This document shows positions 1 through 5,940 of a stretch of DNA of 8,005 nt, piece after piece. Position 1 is the stretch's first letter; each line of letters starts with the position of its first letter. Made by a program: the position numbers and the translations under genes. The stretch is from Deltaproteobacteria bacterium. Its GTDB lineage: Bacteria > Myxococcota_A > UBA9160 > SZUA-336. The stretch covers positions 1 to 8,005 of the forward strand of contig DAOUZG010000075.1 in NCBI GenBank assembly GCA_030665705.1, read 5' to 3'. The notes under the pieces are model-generated. The model worked only from the letters and a program-made list of their open reading frames with translations, had not been told where the DNA came from and did not search any database.

Positions 1-524
1 AGCACCGCTCCGTTCTCGACGACGATGCGGTCTCCGAGCCGTACGGACTCGCGGACGCAGACGCCGGCGTGAAGGACGCAGTCCGAACCGACGCGCGCGT
101 CCGCGTAGAGCACGACGTGGGGATGGAGAACGGTACGGTCCCCGACCTGCGCCCTCGGCGCGACCACGACATAGGGTCCGATCGATACGTCCTTTCCGAT
201 CTGCGCATCCGGTGAGATGACGGCGGTCGGATGAATGCCGGGCGCAGGCGCCGGCGGTCCGGGGATCAGCAGGTCGACGGCCCGCGCAAAGTCGGCGTAC
301 GGTGCACGCGAACGCAGGCAGGGACGTCCCAGTGCATCGAAGTCGGGAGGGAGCAGGAACGCCGCCGCGCTGGAGCGCTCGAAGGCTCGACGGTAGCGCG
401 GCCCCGTCACGAAGGAGAGCTCGTCGGCTCGGGCGTCCTCCAGACCGGCCAGACCTCGCACCTCGAGATCGGGATCCCCCTCGAGGGGAAGCTTCAGCCG
501 CGCGGCGATTTCGCCGAACTTCAC
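1..524 (-). CDS. lpxD: UDP-3-O-acylglucosamine N-acyltransferase LpxD, N-terminal half (runs off window)
   Basis: LpxD adds the N-linked hydroxyacyl chain (from acyl-ACP) to UDP-3-O-acylglucosamine in lipid A synthesis, in the cytoplasm. About 174 codons are visible, roughly half of a usual ~340-residue LpxD. Residues 1 to about 95 fit the uridine-binding N-terminal domain (start MKFGEIAARL, then DELSFVTGPRY). From about residue 97 (GIHPTAVISPDAQIG) a left-handed beta-helix of hexapeptide repeats begins, with repeated IG and VG turns. The catalytic histidine lies beyond the edge. The GTG start is fixed because a TAG in this frame sits only three codons upstream, and GGAGGG lies 9 bases before it. 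The gene follows the aldehyde dehydrogenase by 6 bases, so the two are probably cotranscribed. LpxA shares the repeat fold, but the N-terminal domain points to LpxD. Confidence 0.93.
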   Translation of the reverse strand, partial: MKFGEIAARLKLPLEGDPDLEVRGLAGLEDARADELSFVTGPRYRRAFERSSAAAFLLPPDFDALGRPCLRSRAPYADFARAVDLLIPGPPAPAPGIHPTAVISPDAQIGKDVSIGPYVVVAPRAQVGDRTVLHPHVVLYADARVGSDCVLHAGVCVRESVRLGDRIVVENGAV

Positions 525-530
525 GCGGCC

Positions 531-2075
531 CTACCCTCCGAGGAGCTTGCCGAGCGGGGAGCGATACAGAAGATCCACCGCGCGGCGGAGGAAGCGGACC
601 TTCCGGGCGGTGTACGGGTACCCGAAAAGCTCCCGCTTGTTTCCGAACCGTCTGACGATCACGGACTGCACGTTGCAGAACCCCTTGAGGCCCAGCTCGC
701 CGTTCACCCTCCCGATCCCGCTCTCTTTGACTCCACCGAACGGACTCTCCGGGATGCTATGAGCAACCACGGAGTCGTTCACGATGCCGTACCCGGCGTC
801 GATCCGGTTCACGAACTCCCGGCCCTTGGTGCGGTCCCGTGTCCACACGCTCGCCGTGCGCCCGTAGCGGGTGGCGTTCGCGAGTTGCAGCGCCTCTTCC
901 TCGTCACGGACAACCTGGATGGGAAGAACCGGGCCAAACGTCTCCTCACTCATGACCTCCATGTCGTGGTTCACATCGACGAGGACGGTGGGCTCGTAGA
1001 AGAACCCCCGGTAGCTCGGGTTGCGACGGCCGCCGGTGAGGACACGGGCACCCTTCGCGACAGCGTCCTGCACGTGGCGCTCGATCACGTCGATCTGCGC
1101 CGGCGAGATGATCGCGCCGACGTCGACCTCTCCCACCGCCTCCGGGCCCTGCCGCAGCTCCTGTGTCAACTCGACGACAAGCTCGATGAACGGCTTGGCA
1201 ACCCGCTCGGTGACGTAGAGCCGTTCCGTCGAGCCGCAACTCTGGCCCGCGTTCGAGAACGCCCCGAAGACCGCAGCACGTGCCGCCCGTTCGACGTTCG
1301 CATCGTCGCACACGATCATCGGATCTTTGCCGCCGAGCTCCAGCGTGCAGGGGACGAGTTGGCGTGCGCAGGCCTCTGCCACCTGACGGCCCGTCGAAGC
1401 CGACCCGGTGAACGAGATCTTGTCGCAGCCCGCATCGACCAGCGCCGTTCCGGTGGAGCCATCCCCGGTCAAAACCTGGAAGACCCCCGGCGGCAGCTCC
1501 GCCTCGTCGAAGAGCCGACCAATCGCGAGACCCGTGAACGGCGTGAACTCGGAGGGCTTGAGCACGACGGCGTTCCCCGCCATCAGGGCCTGGACGGCGG
1601 GGTTCAGCGACAAGCTAAACGGGAAGTTCCACGGTGTGATCAGTCCCACGACTCCCATCGGACGATAGGAGAGAACGAGCCTTCGGCTCGCCGTGCGGCG
1701 GATCGACTTTCGCTCGTCCCGCAGGAGCTTGCGGGCGTTGCGCGCGTAGTACGTCAGCGAGTCGCAGGCGATCATGAGCTCCACCACCGCCTCGACTCGA
1801 GGCTTGCCCGTGTCGCGACACAGCGTATCTATGAAATCGTCGAAGCCCTCGACGAGCAAGCCCCGTGCGCGTCGCACGTACAGGGCCCGGCGCTCGAAGG
1901 AGAGCCCACTCCACTCGGCAAAGGCCTTCCGCGCGCGGTCCACCGCTGACCGAACATCCTCGCGCCCGGAGACCTCGATCTCACCGATCCGCTCAAGCGT
2001 GGCGGGGTTGAAGACCTCGAGGTGCCGTCGGCCGTGAATCTCGACCGGCTCTTCGACCGGCTTGAGGAGTGCCAC
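531..2075 (-). CDS. NAD(P)-dependent aldehyde dehydrogenase
   Basis: The 514-residue protein oxidises an aldehyde to the acid with NAD(P), probably in the cytoplasm. Family signatures appear in order: TPWNFPFS in the Rossmann region, LKPSE with Lys173 and Glu176, FTGSASTG at 222-229, LELGGKDP with general base Glu246, and NAGQSCG with catalytic Cys280. The 34-residue Glu-Cys spacing is as in classical ALDH enzymes. Glu176 hints at preference for NAD. ESPFGGVKESGIG is the usual late motif. The reading frame stays open another 196 codons upstream, but that part has no family similarity. The GTG at 2075 has AGGGGG 7 bases before it and gives a normal ALDH length. The last ~38 residues form a basic and hydrophobic tail after the usual family end, possibly a membrane contact. 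The substrate cannot be read from sequence. lpxD follows within 6 bases. Confidence 0.93.
   Translation of the reverse strand: MALLKPVEEPVEIHGRRHLEVFNPATLERIGEIEVSGREDVRSAVDRARKAFAEWSGLSFERRALYVRRARGLLVEGFDDFIDTLCRDTGKPRVEAVVELMIACDSLTYYARNARKLLRDERKSIRRTASRRLVLSYRPMGVVGLITPWNFPFSLSLNPAVQALMAGNAVVLKPSEFTPFTGLAIGRLFDEAELPPGVFQVLTGDGSTGTALVDAGCDKISFTGSASTGRQVAEACARQLVPCTLELGGKDPMIVCDDANVERAARAAVFGAFSNAGQSCGSTERLYVTERVAKPFIELVVELTQELRQGPEAVGEVDVGAIISPAQIDVIERHVQDAVAKGARVLTGGRRNPSYRGFFYEPTVLVDVNHDMEVMSEETFGPVLPIQVVRDEEEALQLANATRYGRTASVWTRDRTKGREFVNRIDAGYGIVNDSVVAHSIPESPFGGVKESGIGRVNGELGLKGFCNVQSVIVRRFGNKRELFGYPYTARKVRFLRRAVDLLYRSPLGKLLGG
534..539 (-). promoter_or_regulatory. Shine-Dalgarno of lpxD, embedded in the aldehyde dehydrogenase end
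   Basis: Read on the minus strand this is GGAGGG, 9 bases before the lpxD GTG. The same bases encode the final Gly-Gly of the aldehyde dehydrogenase, directly before its TAG. Ribosomes finishing the upstream gene therefore cover the lpxD start signal, which suggests coupled translation. Confidence 0.75.
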
Positions 2076-2082
2076 GAAGCGA

Positions 2083-2088
2083 CCCCCT
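2083..2088 (-). promoter_or_regulatory. Shine-Dalgarno deciding the aldehyde dehydrogenase start
   Basis: The minus strand reads AGGGGG 7 bases before the GTG at 2075. This supports the short start over any start further upstream in the same open frame. Confidence 0.65.
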
Positions 2089-2109
2089 GACGACCCGATC
2101 GTCGGTCGT

Positions 2110-2138
2110 TCTCTAGAGCATCCCAGGCCGGGTGTCAA
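2110..2138 (-). promoter_or_regulatory. Putative sigma-70 promoter of the aldehyde dehydrogenase-lpxD unit
   Basis: The minus strand carries a perfect -35 TTGACA (2138-2133), a 17-base spacer and a weaker -10 TAGAGA (2115-2110). Transcription would begin near 2103, leaving a leader of about 28 bases that contains the Shine-Dalgarno. Box match is visible; activity is inferred. Confidence 0.5.
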
Positions 2139-2163
2139 ACGGGCGCAAGGCGCGTCCTTTGAC
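2134..2163. repeat. Imperfect inverted repeat spanning back-to-back -35 boxes
   Basis: GTCAAA (2134-2139) is mirrored by TTTGAC (2158-2163), with a further GCGC...GCGC pair (2143-2146 and 2150-2153) near the centre. The outer arms are the -35 boxes of the two divergent promoters. The inner part could be an operator controlling both directions, or the symmetry may simply reflect two opposed consensus -35 boxes. Confidence 0.4.
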
Positions 2164-2187
2164 GGGGCCGTAACCCTGTGCGATAAA
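2159..2187 (+). promoter_or_regulatory. Putative sigma-70 promoter of the PLP enzyme-Tat protein-GMC operon
   Basis: A -35 TTGACG (2159-2164), a 17-base spacer and a -10 GATAAA (2182-2187) preceded by TGC (extended -10) are visible. The GTG start at 2196 lies only 8 bases after the -10, so the transcript would start at or beside the start codon and carry essentially no leader. Confidence 0.55.
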
Positions 2188-2195
2188 CCCGGAGC

Positions 2196-3263
2196 GTGGA
2201 GCGAAGTGCGTTTGCAGACCGCGCCCTGACCCGTCGATTTCCGGAGGTCGGCGCGCGTCTTCCGTGCGTGCGGCTCTGCGACCTCCCGACTCCGGTGACA
2301 CGCGCGGAGAAGATCGCGCTGGAGGCGGGAACAGGGCCTCTGTTCGTGAAACGGGACGATCAGAGCTCGACGCTCTACGGCGGAAACAAACCCCGAAAGC
2401 TCGAGTGGGCACTGGGTGCGGCCCAGGCGGGAGGGCGCCAGCGCGTCATGACCTTCGGGGGTCTGGGGACCAACCACGGTCTGGCGACCGCCCTCTTCGC
2501 GGTCCGGCTCGGCCTCGCGTGCCACGTCGTGCTCGTCGACCAACCCGTCGACGCGCATGTCCGTCGCAGGCTCCAAGAGCTGCTCGCGGTGGGGGCCGAG
2601 CTCCACTACGGGAAGAACCTGCCCGGAGCGGCGCTGCAGGCGCTCCGGATTCTCGCGCGGCATCCGCGAACCGAGATCGTTCCGACGGGGGGCTCAAGCG
2701 ACACGGGCGTCGTAGGATGCATCGACGCCGGACTCGAGCTGGCCGAGCAGGTGAGCCGCGGGGAGCTCCCGGAGCCGGCGCGCCTCTACGTTGCGGTGGG
2801 AACCGGAGGAACCGCCGCGGGGCTTGCGGCCGGACTGGCCCTGGCCGGGCTCCGAACGCGGGTCGTGGGGGTGCTCGTCACGGATATCCTTCCGCCGAAC
2901 CCACGCAAGCTCGACCGCCTCGCGCGTCGGGGTCTCCGCCTTCTCGCCCGCGCGGGCGCGCCCGTCGAGGCGAAGCGTGTGGCGCTCGAGCTCGAGCTAG
3001 AGACGGGGCACGTCGGAAACGGCTACGGACACCGGACGGAGCGGGGGAGCTGGGCCGTCGAGCTGGCCGAGCGGCTCGAGGGACTCCACCTCGAGACGAC
3101 CTACACCGGAAAGACGTTGGGGGCGCTCCTGGTACGGGAGCAAGATCGAGACGAGCCGGTCCTTTTCTGGAATTCCTACTCGAGCGTGCACCCGGAGGGA
3201 CCGCTCCCCGACTGGCCCGATCTCCCGCGCCCATTCCACGCACTTTTCCAGACCGAGTCGTGA
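2196..3263 (+). CDS. PLP-dependent D-cysteine desulfhydrase/ACC deaminase family enzyme
   Basis: This 355-residue fold type II PLP enzyme belongs to the family that degrades D-cysteine or 1-aminocyclopropane-1-carboxylate to ammonia and a keto acid. KRDDQSS and YGGNKPRKLE contain the Schiff-base Lys65. TNHGLA at 92-97 replaces the usual SNH loop. GTGGT at 202-206 is the phosphate-binding loop, and YTGK has Tyr303. Threonine after that tyrosine resembles D-cysteine desulfhydrases rather than ACC deaminases, which have glutamate there. The usual HTGG near the C-terminus is replaced by WNSYSS, so the substrate may differ. A TAA lies four codons upstream in frame, and the GTG at 2196 is the first start after it. 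GGAG is only one base before the GTG, too close for normal use. The stop overlaps the next start by 4 bases. Confidence 0.85.
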   Translation: MERSAFADRALTRRFPEVGARLPCVRLCDLPTPVTRAEKIALEAGTGPLFVKRDDQSSTLYGGNKPRKLEWALGAAQAGGRQRVMTFGGLGTNHGLATALFAVRLGLACHVVLVDQPVDAHVRRRLQELLAVGAELHYGKNLPGAALQALRILARHPRTEIVPTGGSSDTGVVGCIDAGLELAEQVSRGELPEPARLYVAVGTGGTAAGLAAGLALAGLRTRVVGVLVTDILPPNPRKLDRLARRGLRLLARAGAPVEAKRVALELELETGHVGNGYGHRTERGSWAVELAERLEGLHLETTYTGKTLGALLVREQDRDEPVLFWNSYSSVHPEGPLPDWPDLPRPFHALFQTES

Positions 3264-3772
3264 ACCGCCGGACTTTCCTCCGCCTCGGAACTTTCGGGCC
3301 TGCACTGCTCGCCCTCGAGGGGTTGGCATTCGGTCCACCGCCCGCTCGGGCCGGAGATCGGCCCGAGCCGGAGATGCTCGACGCGGGACTGCGCGAGATC
3401 CTCGGCGCGGTGACCGAGCGGATGGTCGACACCGGCGAACCGGGAGCTCCCTCGGTTTCGGATACGGGGGCCATCGAACGGATCGAGCAACTCCTCGCGG
3501 GACTCGATCGCGAGGTGGTGGGTTCGGTGAAGCTTCTGCTGCGCGTCGTCGACCTCTGGCCGGCCGTGATGGAGCTCCGCTTCCGTCGGTTCCGGTCGCT
3601 ATCGGATGCGGAAAAAGACGAGAGCCTGGAGGGGTGGCTCACGAGCCGGATCGCCCTCCGGCGCCAGATCTTCTTCGGGCTGCGAAATCTCGCCCAGTAC
3701 GGCTACTGGACCGACGGCTCCACCTGGCCCCTGGTGGGGTATCCGGGTCCGATGATCGGGAGCCGCGTGTGA
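3260..3772 (+). CDS. Tat-exported gluconate 2-dehydrogenase subunit 3-like protein
   Basis: This 170-residue protein opens with a twin-arginine signal (NRRTFLR at 2-8, hydrophobic stretch 9-24, and ARA before a likely cut after residue 31). The mature part matches the gluconate 2-dehydrogenase subunit 3 type, small partners of FAD-containing GMC dehydrogenases: LRFRRFRSLSDAEKD, a helical RRQIFFGLRNLAQYGYW region, and the terminal WPLVGYPGP motif. It has no cofactor motif of its own. Its likely role is to pair with the flavoprotein encoded next and take it through the Tat system. The GTG start overlaps the previous stop in GTGA and has no visible Shine-Dalgarno, which suggests coupled translation. 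The same frame is open far upstream, but that part is a shadow of the PLP gene. Confidence 0.82.
   Translation: MNRRTFLRLGTFGPALLALEGLAFGPPPARAGDRPEPEMLDAGLREILGAVTERMVDTGEPGAPSVSDTGAIERIEQLLAGLDREVVGSVKLLLRVVDLWPAVMELRFRRFRSLSDAEKDESLEGWLTSRIALRRQIFFGLRNLAQYGYWTDGSTWPLVGYPGPMIGSRV
3758..3762 (+). promoter_or_regulatory. Shine-Dalgarno of the GMC oxidoreductase
   Basis: GGGAG lies 6 bases before the GTG at 3769, inside the end of the Tat-protein gene. It supports 3769 as the start rather than an upstream codon in the same open frame. Confidence 0.5.
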
Positions 3773-5298
3773 TCGAGGCGGGTCGCGATCATCCGGGAAC
3801 GCGCGCCCTGCGCTCGGAGGTCTGCGTGATCGGTTCCGGCGCCGGTGGCGCGGTCGCGGCGGCGGTCCTCGCGGAGGGGGGCCGGGACGTGGTGCTGCTC
3901 GAACAGGGCGGCCACTACACCGCCGCCGACTTCAACCAGCGCGAGGACTCCATGATTCCCCTGCTGTTCGAGGACGCCGGGATGCGCGCGACGGAGGACG
4001 GCAGCATCGTGATTCTCCAGGGCCGAGGGATCGGCGGGTCGACCACCCACAACCTCTGCTACTGCTTCCGCACCCCCGAGCCAATTCTGCGCCGCTGGGA
4101 GCAGGAGCACGGTGTCCGGGATCTCGCGAGCTTCGAGGAGTCGTTCGAGCGCGTCGAGGCGGGGCTCCACGTCCAGCAGATCCAAGAAGAGGAGCTCAAC
4201 GCGCTCAACGTCGCGATTCGCAGGGGCGCCGAGCACCTCGGATACCACGGGCTCGTGGCTCGACACAATCGTGTGGGGTGCGTTCGCTCGGGCTTCTGTC
4301 TACTCGGCTGCGCGTATGACGTGAAAAAGAGTATGCGCGTCACCTACATCCCGCGGGCGAACAACGCAGGAGCCCGCATCCTGGCCGATTGCCGGGTCGA
4401 TCGGATCGAGGTACATCCGGGGGGGCACCGCCTGGTGCACGCCACCGTACTCGATCGCGCCGGACGTCCCCACGGTGAGCTCACCGTCGAGGCAGCGGTC
4501 GTGGTCTGCTCCGCCGGCGCGATCATGAGCCCGCTCCTGCTTGCGGCCAGCGGACTCGGCGGGGCGAGCGGCCAGCTCGGTCGCAACCTGCACCTCCACC
4601 CCTCGATCATCGCCCCCGCGGTCTTCCAGGAGCCGCTCCACGCCTACTACGGAATCCCGCAGGCGTACTACATCGACGAGTTCATCGACCTCGAGCGCGA
4701 CCCGCGATCCGGCATCATCCTCATGCCGATCTCGGGGCCGCCGTTCCTCACGGCGACGAACCTTCCGGGCTTCGGCCGGAAGCACTTCGAACACCTCCGA
4801 CACCTCTCCCACATGGGCGGGCTTCTGGCGCTCCTCCACGACCAGTCCTCGGGCGAGGTCGAGGCCGGGCGCGGCGGGCGGCCCCGGATCCGCTACCGCC
4901 TCGAACCCGACGACAGACGGCGGCTCATCGAGGGGCTCAAGCACTGCGTGGAGGTCCTGTGGGCCGCCGGGGCGGAGCGCGTGCTGGTCCCGTACCACGA
5001 CGAGCCACTCGTGCTGCGTCCCCAGGACGGGGTCAGCGAGATCGACCGCGTCGAGGCACGGGGGGGAGAGCTGACGTTGAACTCCACCCATCCGCAGAGC
5101 ACCTGCCGCATGGGAGAGGATCGCTCGCGTTCCGTCGTGAACTCTTACGGCGAGCTCCACGATACGCCGGCGGTGTTCGTGGCAGACATGAGCGTGTTCC
5201 CGACCTCACTCGGAGCTCCACCCCAGATCACGACAGCGTCCCTGGGCGACCGCACAGCTCGGCACGTCCTCGATAGGTGGCCCGAGCTTCGGGGCTAA
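3769..5298 (+). CDS. GMC-family FAD-dependent oxidoreductase (alcohol/sugar dehydrogenase type)
   Basis: This 509-residue flavoprotein probably oxidises a hydroxyl group to a carbonyl and passes electrons to a carrier. GSGAGG at 22-27 with Glu45 (VVLLEQG) is the FAD-binding Rossmann motif. QGRGIGGSTTHN is the GMC signature. Cys171, Cys177 and Cys181 (CVRSGFC...GC) match the Cys-rich segment seen in bacterial gluconate/alcohol dehydrogenase-like members. THPQSTCRMG contains the likely catalytic His441. The C-terminal FAD segment reads SLGAPPQIT, with Pro484 where relatives usually have the second active-site Asn or His. There is no signal peptide, so export would depend on the Tat partner encoded just before it. 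The GTG start overlaps that gene's TGA in GTGA. The open frame extends further upstream but overlaps the partner. No cytochrome gene is present here. Confidence 0.92.
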   Translation: MIEAGRDHPGTRALRSEVCVIGSGAGGAVAAAVLAEGGRDVVLLEQGGHYTAADFNQREDSMIPLLFEDAGMRATEDGSIVILQGRGIGGSTTHNLCYCFRTPEPILRRWEQEHGVRDLASFEESFERVEAGLHVQQIQEEELNALNVAIRRGAEHLGYHGLVARHNRVGCVRSGFCLLGCAYDVKKSMRVTYIPRANNAGARILADCRVDRIEVHPGGHRLVHATVLDRAGRPHGELTVEAAVVVCSAGAIMSPLLLAASGLGGASGQLGRNLHLHPSIIAPAVFQEPLHAYYGIPQAYYIDEFIDLERDPRSGIILMPISGPPFLTATNLPGFGRKHFEHLRHLSHMGGLLALLHDQSSGEVEAGRGGRPRIRYRLEPDDRRRLIEGLKHCVEVLWAAGAERVLVPYHDEPLVLRPQDGVSEIDRVEARGGELTLNSTHPQSTCRMGEDRSRSVVNSYGELHDTPAVFVADMSVFPTSLGAPPQITTASLGDRTARHVLDRWPELRG

Positions 5299-5336
5299 GT
5301 CGAGCCAACCCCGTCCTTCGGACACGCCACGGTGTC
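5281..5336 (+). terminator. Weak hairpins at the end of the GMC operon, possible terminator
   Basis: CCCGA-GCT-TCGGG (5281-5293) forms a 5-pair stem just before the GMC stop codon. GACAC-GCCACG-GTGTC (5321-5336) forms another in the convergent gap. Neither has a T-tract, so a standard intrinsic terminator is not evident. The gap to 5370 shows nothing else. Confidence 0.2.
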
Positions 5337-5370
5337 GCTCGTTGGGCCCTCCTCTCCGCACCGGGTCCCG

Positions 5371-5847
5371 TCAGGGGGAGGTCGAACGAGATGCGGTCGG
5401 GCGGGTCTCGCGCTTGGTCTTCGGGCCCGGCTTCTCCGAGGGGGTGGGGAGCGAGGCGAAGTGCCGAAGTAGATCGGTCTCGGTGAGGATCCCCACGACC
5501 TCGTCCCCGTCGAGCACCGGGACACAGCCGATCTTCTTCTCCGCCATGAGCGCCGCCGCCTCTCGCGCAGACGCATCGGGCCCGATCGTCACCGGCGGTG
5601 CCGACATCACCTCCCCGATCTTCACACCCTCGAGGAACAGCTCCTGATCCTCACGCGAGAGTCCGATCACATTGGAGAGCGACGCATGGAAGAGATCTCG
5701 TTGCGACACGACGCCCACGAGCTTTCCCCGCCGAACAACGGGCAGGTGTCGGACGCGGCCCAGCTCCATGATCTCGTGCACGATCCGTAGACTGTCGTCC
5801 GCCGAGATCGTGACCACCTTCTGCATCATGAGGCTGCGTACCCGCAC
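5371..5847 (-). CDS. Protein with two CBS domains
   Basis: This 158-residue protein is two CBS domains with little else. The first spans about residues 1-58 (MRVRSLMMQKVVTISADDSL, then RHLPVVRRGKLVGVVSQRDL). The second spans about 74-132 (GEVMSAPPVTIGPDAS, then GCVPVLDGDEVVGILTETDLL). Paired CBS domains form a module that binds adenine nucleotides and usually regulates a partner, so this is probably a cytosolic sensor, with an unknown partner. The tail from about 135 is basic and low in complexity. The GTG at 5847 is chosen because VRSLM is the normal domain start; the two Met codons at 7-8 would cut it. There is no Shine-Dalgarno, and a -10-like box lies 6 bases before the GTG. The gene is divergent from the unknown gene at 5941. 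Confidence 0.9.
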   Translation of the reverse strand: MRVRSLMMQKVVTISADDSLRIVHEIMELGRVRHLPVVRRGKLVGVVSQRDLFHASLSNVIGLSREDQELFLEGVKIGEVMSAPPVTIGPDASAREAAALMAEKKIGCVPVLDGDEVVGILTETDLLRHFASLPTPSEKPGPKTKRETRPTASRSTSP

Positions 5848-5850
5848 CTG

Positions 5851-5907
5851 GGTGGTCTATCACGGTTGGCCGGGTGCGACAAGCCGTCTCATTCAACCCA
5901 GACCACC
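5851..5907. repeat. 8-base inverted repeat in the divergent region
   Basis: GGTGGTCT (5851-5858) is mirrored by AGACCACC (5900-5907), with centres 49 bases apart. One arm overlaps the -10-like box of the CBS gene; the other lies upstream of the -10 of the 5941 gene. They could be paired operator half-sites. Chance is also possible at this length. Confidence 0.3.
5854..5882 (-). promoter_or_regulatory. Putative promoter of the CBS-domain gene, leaderless geometry
   Basis: The minus strand shows TTGTCG (5882-5877), a 17-base spacer and TAGACC (5859-5854) preceded by TGA, an extended -10 arrangement. The GTG start follows after 6 bases, so transcription would begin at or next to it. The -10 matches only half of the consensus, so the call is tentative. 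Confidence 0.35.
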
Positions 5908-5925
5908 GGAACCCGCCTGGTTGCC

Positions 5926-5934
5926 TGCTAGAAT
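5926..5934 (+). promoter_or_regulatory. Extended -10 promoter of the unknown gene, leaderless geometry
   Basis: TGCTAGAAT is a good extended -10 (TGn plus a 5-of-6 match). No -35 is seen at the usual distance, which is common for extended -10 promoters. The ATG at 5941 lies 6 bases downstream, exactly where transcription would start, and there is no Shine-Dalgarno. Confidence 0.5.
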
Positions 5935-5940
5935 GGGCGT

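Noticed and set aside
231..1949. 572-codon plus-strand open frame
   Set aside because: It is antisense to the aldehyde dehydrogenase, whose catalytic motifs are all intact, and its translation is low-complexity and rich in Arg, Glu, Asp and His with no domain. Long antisense frames are expected in high-GC DNA.
2076..2663. 196-codon N-terminal extension of the aldehyde dehydrogenase frame
   Set aside because: It has no ALDH similarity, overlaps the PLP enzyme antisense, and crosses the divergent promoter region. A good Shine-Dalgarno marks the start at 2075.
2264..3259. Upstream part of the open frame containing the Tat protein
   Set aside because: It is an Arg-rich shadow of the PLP enzyme. 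The twin-arginine signal must be at the N-terminus, which fixes the start at 3260.
3634..3768. N-terminal extension of the GMC oxidoreductase
   Set aside because: It overlaps the end of the Tat protein gene and has no family similarity. The GTGA overlap and GGGAG favour 3769.
4300..5160. 286-codon minus-strand open frame
   Set aside because: It is a shadow of the GMC gene, with no recognisable domain and a composition typical of antisense translation.
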